A stretch of 64,000 nucleotides of DNA, taken from contig NZ_JARXVM010000006.1 of assembly GCF_029892285.1 (NCBI RefSeq), forward strand, positions 186,001 to 250,000. The letters are read 5' to 3'. Origin of the DNA: Rhizobium sp. SG_E_25_P2 (GTDB lineage: Bacteria > Pseudomonadota > Alphaproteobacteria > Rhizobiales > Rhizobiaceae). The position numbers were made by a program, and so were the translations under genes. Below, in pieces: positions 17,076 through 25,513 of the stretch; position 1 is the first letter of the stretch, and the number at the start of each line of letters is the position of its first letter. The notes beneath the pieces were generated by a model. That model was not told where the DNA came from. It searched no databases and saw only the letters and a list, made by a program, of their open reading frames with translations.

Positions 17076-17981
17076 ATGGACAACGCAGCCTTGCCGCCGG
17101 AAAGCGCGGACGTCGAAGAAGATGGTGGACGTGGACCGCGCCTGCGCGAAATCCCGCTTCGGATGATGGTGCCCAACCTCATCACGGTGCTGGCGATCTG
17201 CGCGGGCCTCACGGGCATCCGCCTTGCCTTCGAGAATCGCTTCGAACTGGCGGTGAGCATGGTGTTGCTGGCTGCGTTCCTCGACGGTATCGACGGCCGG
17301 GTGGCGCGCCTGATGCGGGCGACGTCGAACTTCGGCGTTCAGATGGATTCGCTCGCCGACATCATCAATTTCGGCGTGGCGCCGGCTCTGGTGCTTTATG
17401 TCTATGTTCTCGACGACGCCCGTTCGATCGGCTGGATCGCGGCGCTGATCTACGCCATTTCGGCCGGATTGCGGCTGGCGCGCTTCAATGTCATGGTCGA
17501 CCGTCCGAACAAACCCAAATGGCTGTCGGAATATTTTGTCGGGGTTCCGGCGCCGGCCGGCGCCCTGCTGGTGCTCACCCCTGTCTATCTCGGCTTCCTG
17601 GGCTTTGACGTCGTCTCCTACTTCGGGCCCGACATGCGCGTCTACCTCGCTTATGCGACAGCCGCCTATACGGTGCTGATCGGCTATCTGCTGGTCTCGC
17701 GCGTGCCGGTATGGTCCGGAAAGGCGCAAGGCGTGATCCGCCGCGAAAACGCGCTGCCCTTCATTCTCGTGGTGGTCCTTTATGTCGCCCTGCTGATGAG
17801 CTTCACCTGGCAGGTGCTCGCCGTCACCTCGATCGCCTATCTCTGCACGCTGCCTTTCGGCGCGCGCGCCTGGCGGAAGAAGTATGGCGACCTGCCTGCG
17901 CATGAGACAGCGCTCGAGGAAGGCGTTCTTCCCGACGATAAGGTCATCCAGGCGTCGGATACAGCGGACGGCTCACACTGA
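17076..17981 (+). CDS. pssA: CDP-diacylglycerol-serine O-phosphatidyltransferase
   Basis: An integral membrane enzyme of about 301 residues that joins serine to CDP-diacylglycerol to give phosphatidylserine. The CDP-alcohol phosphotransferase motif D-G-x2-D-G-R-x-A-R-x8-G-x3-D-x3-D is complete in DGIDGRVARLM...GVQMDSLAD. There are about eight helices. ATG 17076 is favoured by GGAG six bases upstream; in-frame TTG 17061 would overlap psd by four bases. The last nine bases overlap the end of the convergent Aas-like gene. Confidence 0.95.
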   Translation: MDNAALPPESADVEEDGGRGPRLREIPLRMMVPNLITVLAICAGLTGIRLAFENRFELAVSMVLLAAFLDGIDGRVARLMRATSNFGVQMDSLADIINFGVAPALVLYVYVLDDARSIGWIAALIYAISAGLRLARFNVMVDRPNKPKWLSEYFVGVPAPAGALLVLTPVYLGFLGFDVVSYFGPDMRVYLAYATAAYTVLIGYLLVSRVPVWSGKAQGVIRRENALPFILVVVLYVALLMSFTWQVLAVTSIAYLCTLPFGARAWRKKYGDLPAHETALEEGVLPDDKVIQASDTADGSH

Positions 17982-20126
17982 CGCGTTGCTTCGGGCCGCC
18001 ACGGCCATATGGTTGAGTCCGGGATAATCGGTTTTTCCAGATCCGAGCCGGGGTATGGCGTCGGTCTCGATGATACTGTCCGGGATCAGCAATTCCGATG
18101 CGCCCAAGCTCTTCGCGCCAGAGATCAGAGCGCTTTTGGAGGCTGGCCGCCTTGTGGTGACAAGCACGGTCCTTTCGCCACGCCGGGCATCGGCCATAGC
18201 CACCGCTGCATGGTCGGCCTCCGGCCAGACCTGGTTGGCGAGCGCCTCGATAGCCCCTAGCGACACCATTTCACCCGCGATCTTGGCGAAGCGCCTGGCG
18301 CGGCCGCGAATGGTGATGAATCCGCGCGCGTCGATCTCCACGATATCGCCGGTGTCATGCCACTTTCCGGACAAGGGGCTCAGCACACCGGGCGCGTCGG
18401 GCAGGTAATAGCCCATCATCACATTGGGTCCGGCGATCAGCAAGCGCTTGCCGTCCTCCATGCCTTCCACCGGCTCCAGCGCCATCTCCATGCCGGGCAG
18501 CAACCGCCCCACCGAGCCATCCTTGGAGAAACGTGTCGAATTGACCGCCACCACCGGCGACGCTTCGGTCATGCCATACCCTTCGAGAATGCAGACGCCG
18601 AAACGGTCGAGGAAAATACGTCGTGTTTCCGGCCGCACCGGTTCGGCGCCAGCCACGATCATGCGCAAGCTTTCGAAATCGCCTTCCCTGGCGGCGCGGC
18701 CATAGCCCGCCAGGAACGTGTCGGTGCCAAACATGATGGTCGGGCGCACCTTGCGGGCGACGCCGGGGATGATCTTGTAATGCAGCGGCGACGGATAGAG
18801 CGCCAACCTTACGCCATAGGCGAGCGGCAACAACATGCCGCCTAGCAATCCGAAGGAGTGAAACAGCGGCAGGACATTAAACAGCGTGTCCTCCTGCGAA
18901 ATGTCGATTCGGCAATCAGCCTGGGCGGCATTGGAAAGAAGATTGATCGACGACAGCGCCACGCCCTTCGGCGCGCCCTCTGAGCCTGAGGTAAACAGTA
19001 CGATAGCGGCGTCCATAGGCTCGGAGCGCCGGGCCGGCCAGCGCCACAGCGCCACGCCCAGCACCTTGTCCCACCACCCGATCGCTTTCTGGACATCTTC
19101 GAGATAGACCAGCCTGACGCCGTTTTCGGCCAGGCGTTCCACGAGTTTCTCCAATTCGGCGCGTTCGATGAAGGCGCGCGACGTCAGAACGACGCTGACG
19201 GCGGCCGTCGACGCGGCGCTGGCAACCGAGGCGGGGCCAGCGGTGTAGTTCAGCATCGCTGCAGGCGCACCGGCCGAGGCGAGCGCCAGCACGGTCAACA
19301 CCGCGCCGTTGGAGTTCGGCAGCATCACGCCGATAGGCTTGCCGCGCGGCGCCAGATCGGCGAAGCGGCGCGACAGGACACGGACGCCGATCAGCGCCTG
19401 CCGATAGGTCAACCGTCCCCCGAGCGAATCTTCGAGGATCTCCCGCGCCGGCCCATACAGTTTCGCCGCCTCGACGATTGCCTGGAAAAGAGTGCGATCA
19501 AGATCGGCGGCCCGCAATTTGGCGGCGGCGAGGCCGTCGGCGAGTTGGTCGGCGAGCGCGGCTGCAGGCGCATCACTGCAGGCGAAGGGCGGCGCGGCGA
19601 CAACCGAAATCTGCGGCCAGACCTTGCGCGGCGCTTTTTCACGCGTCCAGAAGGACATGATGCTATGGCGAACGCCGGAGATGTGGATGGGAACGATCCG
19701 CGCCGTGGCCTGCCTCGCCGCTTCGCCGATCTCCGCCAGACGCGCCATGGCGTCATCGGACAATTCGACCTCTTTCGGCGCATAAAGGCAGAGCCGGCCC
19801 TGCCCCGCCAGCACCGAGCGCACGAGCGGCAGGTAAAGCGAGGTGTCGCCCTCCAGCCTGATATGAAACACGCCCACCGGCAGAAACGCCTTGAGAAGAC
19901 GACGATCCAGACGGCTCTGCTCGGCGGCCAGATAGATCACCGGCCCCACGAGCTCAGCCGATTCGCGGAAACCGCGATAGCGCGCCCCGACGGCGAATTT
20001 CATCAAGGTCAGCGACAGCGCCTGACCATAGGTGAGAGCCGAGCCCGATTTTTCCCGCCAGGCCGTCACCAGCCAGGTCACCAAAGCGCCGCCCATGACG
20101 GCGATAACAGCGTTTACGAGGTTCAC
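17973..20126 (-). CDS. Aas-like acyl-ACP/acyl-CoA synthetase with degenerate acyltransferase domain
   Basis: A 717-residue two-domain protein. Residues 1-20 are a membrane segment. Residues about 40-200 look like a PlsC-type acyltransferase region but lack a clear N-H-x4-D motif: the site reads AEQSRLDRRLL, and the usual PEGTRS is replaced by APKEVELS. Residues about 230-700 are an AMP-forming synthetase with the P-loop LFTSGSEGAPKG, GYGMTEASP and the hinge region WHDTGDIVEIDARGF, and a C-terminal GSGKTDYPGL with the catalytic Lys. E. coli Aas re-acylates lyso-PE using acyl-ACP. The place next to psd-pssA suits phospholipid repair, with the first domain possibly inactive. Confidence 0.85.
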   Translation of the reverse strand: MNLVNAVIAVMGGALVTWLVTAWREKSGSALTYGQALSLTLMKFAVGARYRGFRESAELVGPVIYLAAEQSRLDRRLLKAFLPVGVFHIRLEGDTSLYLPLVRSVLAGQGRLCLYAPKEVELSDDAMARLAEIGEAARQATARIVPIHISGVRHSIMSFWTREKAPRKVWPQISVVAAPPFACSDAPAAALADQLADGLAAAKLRAADLDRTLFQAIVEAAKLYGPAREILEDSLGGRLTYRQALIGVRVLSRRFADLAPRGKPIGVMLPNSNGAVLTVLALASAGAPAAMLNYTAGPASVASAASTAAVSVVLTSRAFIERAELEKLVERLAENGVRLVYLEDVQKAIGWWDKVLGVALWRWPARRSEPMDAAIVLFTSGSEGAPKGVALSSINLLSNAAQADCRIDISQEDTLFNVLPLFHSFGLLGGMLLPLAYGVRLALYPSPLHYKIIPGVARKVRPTIMFGTDTFLAGYGRAAREGDFESLRMIVAGAEPVRPETRRIFLDRFGVCILEGYGMTEASPVVAVNSTRFSKDGSVGRLLPGMEMALEPVEGMEDGKRLLIAGPNVMMGYYLPDAPGVLSPLSGKWHDTGDIVEIDARGFITIRGRARRFAKIAGEMVSLGAIEALANQVWPEADHAAVAMADARRGERTVLVTTRRPASKSALISGAKSLGASELLIPDSIIETDAIPRLGSGKTDYPGLNHMAVAARSNASV

Positions 20127-20210
20127 GGGTCCTCCCCATCATGCGCAAAACGACAGAATGTGCGAGGCCGCGATCAGGTTCGCGGCTCGATGAGCCGCTA
20201 GGCGAGAAAA

Positions 20211-20948
20211 TTATGGCAATTTGTAATCCGCGAAGCGTTTTTCCCGCACGATAAAGAGTTTTCCGGTCTCCGTCACATCAGGTCCGGTCAATTCTGCGAT
20301 CACTTTCGCGACCTCGCTTGGATGCGGCAGCGTTGCGGGGTCTTCGCCCGGATAGGCCTGGGCGCGCATCGCCGTACGTGCGCCCCCGGGATCGACGGAA
20401 TTGATCTTGAGCGGCAAGCGTTCGCTTTCGGCAGCCCAGGTGCGGGCCAGCGCCTCGACGGCGGCCTTGGACGCCGAGTAAGGTCCCCAGAACGGTTTGC
20501 ATTTATGGGCGAGGCTCGATGTGAGAATGAGCGCTCTGCCCTGGTCGGATTTCTGCATCAAGGGATCGACCGAACGGATCAGTCGCCAGGTGGCTGTGAC
20601 ATTGACCGTCATAACCTTCTCGAACACTTTGCCTTCGACATGGCCGATCGGCGAGATCACGCCGAGCAGCCCGGCATTGGCCACGAGAATGTCGAGCTTG
20701 CCCCAGCGCTCGAAGATCGCGCCGCCGAGCGCGTCGATCGCCGCCATGTCGGCGAGGTCGAAAGGCACGAGCGTGGCGCTGCCGCCTTCGGCCTTGATCG
20801 CGTCGTCCAGTTCCTCAAGACCGCCGACGGTGCGGGCGCAGGCCACGACATGCGCGCCCCGGCGGGCGAGTTCCAATGCGGTGAAATAGCCGATGCCGCG
20901 CGAGGCGCCGGTGACCAGGGCGACGCGGCCGTTCAGATCGAAACTCAT
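20211..20948 (-). CDS. SDR-family oxidoreductase
   Basis: A 245-residue classical short-chain dehydrogenase/reductase. It has the cofactor motif TGASRGIGYFTA, LVANAGLLG, the catalytic Ser in LILTSSLAHK, and Y-x3-K in PYSASKAAVEAL, with DPGGARTAMRAQA behind. Substrate is unknown. SDR genes at this place, just downstream of purF, are usual in Rhizobiales. The start MSFDLNG at 20948 is preferred; a further in-frame ATG at 20960 adds four residues. 60 bases separate it from purF, so it likely reads from the same transcript. Confidence 0.92.
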   Translation of the reverse strand: MSFDLNGRVALVTGASRGIGYFTALELARRGAHVVACARTVGGLEELDDAIKAEGGSATLVPFDLADMAAIDALGGAIFERWGKLDILVANAGLLGVISPIGHVEGKVFEKVMTVNVTATWRLIRSVDPLMQKSDQGRALILTSSLAHKCKPFWGPYSASKAAVEALARTWAAESERLPLKINSVDPGGARTAMRAQAYPGEDPATLPHPSEVAKVIAELTGPDVTETGKLFIVREKRFADYKLP

Positions 20949-21008
20949 GCTCTCTCCCACTATGCTTGCGGGAGAGCGCCCGGCCCTCCCTTCCCCCTAA
21001 GCAGCCGA

Positions 21009-22499
21009 TCAGGCCTTGCCGATACGCGCCGCCGTGCGACTGGCGAAATTCTCCGCCTCGCGATCGAGCAACCGGGTCGGATAGTCGCCGGTGAAGTAAT
21101 GATCGGTGAATTGCGGATTGGCCGAATTGCGGGGCTCGCCGCCAACGGCGCGATAGAGCCCGTCAATCGACAGGAAAGCGAGCGAATCTGCGCCGATATA
21201 TTTCGCCATGGCTTTTTCATCGGCATACTGATTGGCGAGCAGCTTGTCGGCGTCGGGCGTGTCGATGCCGTAGAAATCCGGATGGAAGATCATCGGGCTC
21301 GCCACGCGGATATGCACTTCCGCGGCGCCGGCGTCGCGGATCATCTGGACGATTTTGAGCGAGGTTGTGCCGCGCACGATGGAATCGTCGACGAGGACGA
21401 CGCGCTTGCCCTCGATCATGGCGCGGTTGGCGGAGTGCTTGAGCTTGACGCCGAAAGCGCGGATCTGCTGGGTCGGCTCGATGAAGGTCCGGCCGACATA
21501 GTGGTTGCGGATAATGCCGTATTCAAACGGAATGCCGCTCGCCTGGGCGTAGCCGAGAGCCGCCGGCGTGCCGCCATCCGGCACCGGCACCACGACATCG
21601 CCATCGCAGGGCGCTTCGGCGGCGAGGTTCGCGCCGGCAGCCTTGCGGGTCTGATAGACGTTGCGGCCGCCGACAACCGAATCCGGGCGGGCGAAATAGA
21701 CATATTCGAACATGCAGAGCCGCTCGGGCTGCGGGCGCACCGGCGGACGGGCGTCGATCGAAATCGAGCCGTCAGGCTGCAATTCACAGATGATCACTTC
21801 GCCATTCTTGACGTCGCGGATATATTTCGCGCCGATAATGTCGAGCGCACAGGTTTCCGAGCAGAAGATCGGCTTGCCGTCGAGTTCGCCCATCACCAGC
21901 GGACGAATGCCGATCGGGTCGCGGGCGGCGATCAGCTTGGTGCGCGTCATCGCCAGCATGGAATAGCCGCCCTCCATCTGCCTGATCGCGTCGATGAAGC
22001 GATCGGTGGTGGAGGCATGGCGCGAGCGGGCGATGAGATGCAGCACGACTTCGGTGTCGGAGGTCGACTGACAGATGGCGCCAGTGGCGATAATCTGGCG
22101 GCGCATCGTCAAGCCATTGGTGAAATTGCCGTTATGGGCAATGGCGATGCCGCCTTCTTCCAGTTCCGCAAACAGCGGCTGCACATTGCGCAGCGCCACT
22201 TCGCCGGTGGTGGAATAGCGCGTATGGCCGATGGCGATGGTTCCCGGCAGTTTCGCGAGCGTGACCGGATTGGTGTAGTGATCGCCGACCAGGCCCATAT
22301 GTTTTTCGGTATGGAACTGCTTGCCATCGAAGGAGACGATGCCGGCGGCTTCCTGGCCGCGATGCTGCAGGGCATGCAGGCCCAGCGCCGTCAGCGTCGC
22401 TGCATCGGGATGGCCCAAAATGCCGAACACCCCGCACTCTTCGTGAAGGGTGTCACCGTCGAGAAAATCCATATCCATGGCAGAAGCGTTTTCGTTCAT
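21009..22499 (-). CDS. purF: Amidophosphoribosyltransferase
   Basis: First committed step of purine synthesis: PRPP plus glutamine to phosphoribosylamine, 496 residues. The N-terminal Ntn-hydrolase domain has Cys22 in HEECGVFGILG as catalytic nucleophile after a short propeptide that is removed. The phosphoribosyltransferase domain has the PRPP motif VVLVDDSIVRGTT. GHTRYSTTG and HNGNFTNG belong to the glutamine site. Gene order on this strand is radA-cvpA-purF-SDR. A 226-base gap with nothing recognised lies between cvpA and purF. Confidence 0.97.
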   Translation of the reverse strand: MNENASAMDMDFLDGDTLHEECGVFGILGHPDAATLTALGLHALQHRGQEAAGIVSFDGKQFHTEKHMGLVGDHYTNPVTLAKLPGTIAIGHTRYSTTGEVALRNVQPLFAELEEGGIAIAHNGNFTNGLTMRRQIIATGAICQSTSDTEVVLHLIARSRHASTTDRFIDAIRQMEGGYSMLAMTRTKLIAARDPIGIRPLVMGELDGKPIFCSETCALDIIGAKYIRDVKNGEVIICELQPDGSISIDARPPVRPQPERLCMFEYVYFARPDSVVGGRNVYQTRKAAGANLAAEAPCDGDVVVPVPDGGTPAALGYAQASGIPFEYGIIRNHYVGRTFIEPTQQIRAFGVKLKHSANRAMIEGKRVVLVDDSIVRGTTSLKIVQMIRDAGAAEVHIRVASPMIFHPDFYGIDTPDADKLLANQYADEKAMAKYIGADSLAFLSIDGLYRAVGGEPRNSANPQFTDHYFTGDYPTRLLDREAENFASRTAARIGKA

Positions 22500-22725
22500 C
22501 GGTTTTGCAGCCTTTGGCTCTTGTCAGTCTCACTAGCGCCGATCGCGGATGCGAGAAAGCCGGTATATGAGCGAGGACGCGATGATTTTCAATCGCGCCG
22601 ACGCCTGCCCAAAGGTTTCTCTGCGTTCGATCTCTGAAGACACTCATTCAGTCGGCAAGCCGCCATTTCGGCCGGCCTCGCCCGGCCGGCGTCTTCGGAC
22701 CGGCTGGGGTCGACGACCAAAACTG

Positions 22726-23370
22726 TTACTGCGCGGGCGCGGCCGGGGCTGTCGCCGAAGCGTCATCCGCAGGCGCGGCTTCCGTCGCGCCGTCCGCAGG
22801 GGCCGTTTCCGACGCGCCATCCACGGGCGCTGCGCCATCCTGGCCCTGCTTGTTCATCTTTTCTTCGATCTTTTTGCGCAAAAGGGCCGCGACGTCTTCC
22901 GGCAGCGCTTCCTTGACCTTCTCACCCAGACCGTCAAGGAACGGCTTGGATTTGGCGTCCCGGATCCAGGCCGGGTGTTTTTCCACCGGCACCCATTCAT
23001 TGAAGAACTGCACCGCGACCACGATGATCAGGATGCCGCGCGCCGCCCCGAAGATGAAGCCGAGCGTGCGGTCGAGCGCGCCGATGCGGCTGTCGATAAT
23101 CATGTCGGCGATGCGCATGGTGATGAAGGAAATGACGATCAGCGCGATAAGGAAGATCGCCGCCGCCGAGGCGACGATTGCAAACTTGTCTTCTGCGATG
23201 AAATTCTTGGCGTAGGGCAGCCCGAGGGGATAGAGCTTATAGGCGGCATAGGCCGAACCGACCCAGCTGACCACCGACAGGACTTCGCGCGAAAAACCGC
23301 GGACCATGGCGAGCACGGCGGAAAACAGCGCGACGCCGAGAACGATACCGTCAAAACCAGTAATAGGCAT
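22726..23370 (-). CDS. cvpA: CvpA family membrane protein
   Basis: A 214-residue inner-membrane protein with four helices in the first 130 residues (GIVLGVALFSAVLAMVRGFSREVLS, then VGSAYAAYKL and others) and the family segment IGALDRTLGFIFGAARGILIIV. CvpA is named for colicin V production and is usually next to purF; its molecular task is still unclear. The last 40 residues are a low-complexity Ala/Pro/Asp tail made of near-repeats of DGATEAAPA, not conserved and probably disordered in the periplasm or cytoplasm. The start MPITGFDG at 23370 is the conserved one. Confidence 0.9.
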   Translation of the reverse strand: MPITGFDGIVLGVALFSAVLAMVRGFSREVLSVVSWVGSAYAAYKLYPLGLPYAKNFIAEDKFAIVASAAAIFLIALIVISFITMRIADMIIDSRIGALDRTLGFIFGAARGILIIVVAVQFFNEWVPVEKHPAWIRDAKSKPFLDGLGEKVKEALPEDVAALLRKKIEEKMNKQGQDGAAPVDGASETAPADGATEAAPADDASATAPAAPAQ

Positions 23371-23455
23371 AAATATTCTCCGATACGGCGGTCCGTTCAC
23401 CGCTCATCGCCAGACGGCGGCACCTATAGCATTGCAAGACTTTAAAACAAAAGCC

Positions 23456-24859
23456 TCATTCCTCTTCGGGCTGGGTCGGACCCACATGTTTCGAGCCGGC
23501 GATCCGCACCACCAGGTCCATCAGGCTCTCGATGCTGTTCCAGGTTCCGGATGACGACTTGGGAAGCTCGGCAGAGCCTGATGGCAGCACAGCCGCCTGA
23601 AAACCCAATTTCTCGGCTTCTTTAAGGCGAAGGCCGGTATGGCCGACCGGCCTGATGGCGCCGGACAGGCTGATTTCACCAAAATAAACGCAGTCGGGCG
23701 GCAAAGCCTGACCGGCGAGCGAGGAGACGAGCGCCGCCGCCACCGCCACGTCGGCGGCAGGCTCTGAAATGCGATATCCGCCCGCGACATTGAGATAGAC
23801 GTCGTAATTGCCGAGCCGGACGCGGCAATGGGCCTCGAGCACCGCGAGAATCATCGCCAGCCGTGACGAATCCCAGCCGACCACGGCGCGGCGGGGTGTC
23901 CCGAGCGAGGTCGGCGCCACCAGTGCCTGCACCTCGACCAGCACCGGCCGCGTGCCCTCGATGCCGGCGAAGACCGCTGCGCCCGGCGATTTCGCGTTGC
24001 GTTCGCCGAGGAAAAGTTCGGAAGGATTGGCGACTTCGCGCAGGCCCCGATCGGACATTTCAAACACGCCGATTTCGTCGGTGGGGCCGAAGCGGTTCTT
24101 CACCGTGCGCATGATGCGATAGTGATGGCCGCGATCGCCCTCGAAATACATGACCGCGTCGACCATGTGCTCGACCACCCGCGGGCCGGCGATCTGGCCA
24201 TCTTTGGTGACATGGCCGACCAGCACCACAGTCGCGCCGGTCTGCTTGGCGAATCGGATCATCGCCTGGGCGCCGACACGCACCTGGGTGACCGTGCCGG
24301 GCGCGGCTTCGGCCATGTCGCTCCAGAGCGTCTGGATGGAATCGATGATCACCAGATCCGGTCGCTTGTCTTCCGACAACGTCGCCAGGATGTCCTCGAC
24401 ATTGGTTTCGGCGGCGAGAAGCACGCCGGCGTCCGCCGCGTTCAGGCGCTGGGCGCGCAGTCGCACCTGCGCCACCGCTTCTTCGCCCGAGACATAGATG
24501 ACGCGATTGCCGCGCCGGGCCAAAGCGGCCGCGGCCTGCATCAGCAGCGTCGACTTGCCGATGCCAGGATCACCGCCGATCAGCACAGCCGAACCGCGCA
24601 CGAATCCGCCGCCCGTCACCCGGTCAAGCTCAGATATGCCGCTTTCGATGCGCGGCGCTTCCTCGATCTCGCCCGACAGCGTCGTCAGCGTCACCGGCCG
24701 GCCCTTCTTGGGCGCCTTGCCGGGGCCGCCGCCGATACCGCCGGTCGGGTCTTCCTCGATGATCGTGTTCCAGGCGCCGCAGCCGTCGCATTTGCCCACC
24801 CAACGGGAATGCACGGCGCCGCAATTCTGGCAGATGAAATTGGTGCGATTCTTGGCCAT
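23456..24859 (-). CDS. radA: DNA recombination/repair protein RadA
   Basis: A RecA-like branch-migration ATPase of 467 residues. N-terminal zinc finger CQNCGAVHSRWVGKCDGC, Walker A GGDPGIGKSTLLMQ, the RadA-specific KNRFG motif (KNRFGPTDEIGVF), and a C-terminal Lon-protease-like domain without protease activity (ISLSGAIRPVGHTGLRLKEAEKLG). It helps process recombination intermediates. The start codon overlaps the stop of the upstream parE gene in TAATG, so its translation is probably coupled to the toxin-antitoxin operon, unless an own promoter lies within parE. Confidence 0.96.
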   Translation of the reverse strand: MAKNRTNFICQNCGAVHSRWVGKCDGCGAWNTIIEEDPTGGIGGGPGKAPKKGRPVTLTTLSGEIEEAPRIESGISELDRVTGGGFVRGSAVLIGGDPGIGKSTLLMQAAAALARRGNRVIYVSGEEAVAQVRLRAQRLNAADAGVLLAAETNVEDILATLSEDKRPDLVIIDSIQTLWSDMAEAAPGTVTQVRVGAQAMIRFAKQTGATVVLVGHVTKDGQIAGPRVVEHMVDAVMYFEGDRGHHYRIMRTVKNRFGPTDEIGVFEMSDRGLREVANPSELFLGERNAKSPGAAVFAGIEGTRPVLVEVQALVAPTSLGTPRRAVVGWDSSRLAMILAVLEAHCRVRLGNYDVYLNVAGGYRISEPAADVAVAAALVSSLAGQALPPDCVYFGEISLSGAIRPVGHTGLRLKEAEKLGFQAAVLPSGSAELPKSSSGTWNSIESLMDLVVRIAGSKHVGPTQPEEE

Positions 24860-25176
24860 TAGTCCTCGGCAGCGGGAGAAAACATGTCCGTTGTCACATT
24901 TTGCCGGCCGTGGAGGACTCGAATGACGCGGATCTGATGATGTTGGGTAATGAAATAAATGCAGCGGTCTTTGTAGGGAAAAGCGCGAAGATCAGGATGC
25001 AGCCAATCACGCGGCGCGCCTTTGACCTTGTTTCTCGCCATTGACGAAATCTTGCGATCGATGGCGTCGATAAAACGGCTCGCAGCATCTGGATTCCGTT
25101 CCGCGATGTAGCGGTAGATCGATGCCAAGTCCCGAAGAGCCGTCTCCGAATAGGAGAATGTCCAGCCGTCTTTCAC
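24859..25176 (-). CDS. parE: ParE/RelE-family toxin
   Basis: A 105-residue toxin of the ParE/RelE fold: ETALRDLASIYRYIAERNPDAASRFIDAIDRKI in the first helices, then HPDLRAFPYKDRCIYFITQHHQIRVIRVLHG, where R-C-I-Y-F...I-x-V-x-R-V-L-H-G is the family's last strands. ParE toxins inhibit DNA gyrase; RelE ones cut mRNA, and this sequence is closer to ParE. GTG start in a GTGA overlap with the antitoxin stop. The stop overlaps the ATG of radA by one base. Functional state cannot be told from sequence, but the frame is intact. Confidence 0.88.
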   Translation of the reverse strand: MKDGWTFSYSETALRDLASIYRYIAERNPDAASRFIDAIDRKISSMARNKVKGAPRDWLHPDLRAFPYKDRCIYFITQHHQIRVIRVLHGRQNVTTDMFSPAAED

Positions 25177-25436
25177 TTGAGCGCATCGGCATTGTCGATG
25201 ACGTATCGGGCCATGTCGCCCGGCTCGTTGAACGTCTTGTAGCGACCCGCAGAGAAGTCATCCAATCCTTTTTGGACATCGCGGCGCAACGCGTTCAGCT
25301 TCGTCTCATGCTCGAGCCTTGCGATTGCGGCGCGAACAACTTCGCCTTCGTCTGCGAAATTGCCATTGGCTATCTCACGTTCCAGAAAGGCCTGCTCCTC
25401 GTCTGAGATCGTCACTGAAATCGTTCTGTCGCTCAT
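25173..25436 (-). CDS. parD: ParD-type antitoxin
   Basis: An 87-residue ribbon-helix-helix antitoxin. The N-terminal DNA-binding strand and helices (RTISVTISDEEQAFLEREIANGNFADEGEVVRAAIARLEH) are ParD-like. The C-terminal part (LDDFSAGRYKTFNEPGDMARYVIDNADALK) should wrap the toxin. It would repress the parDE promoter by binding upstream in the 77-base gap before the ABC transporter gene on the same strand. The two genes overlap in GTGA. Confidence 0.88.
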   Translation of the reverse strand: MSDRTISVTISDEEQAFLEREIANGNFADEGEVVRAAIARLEHETKLNALRRDVQKGLDDFSAGRYKTFNEPGDMARYVIDNADALK

Positions 25437-25513
25437 GGCCTCAGCCGCTCCATCATGATTGGGCCAAAGCTAGCAAACAGAGAACAAAATAGCAACCGTC
25501 GATGCGGCGAGGT

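Noticed and set aside
20322-22637. Long open frame antisense to the SDR and purF genes
   Set aside because: Same cause as other antisense frames: the translation is rich in Arg, His, Gly and Asp and without domains.
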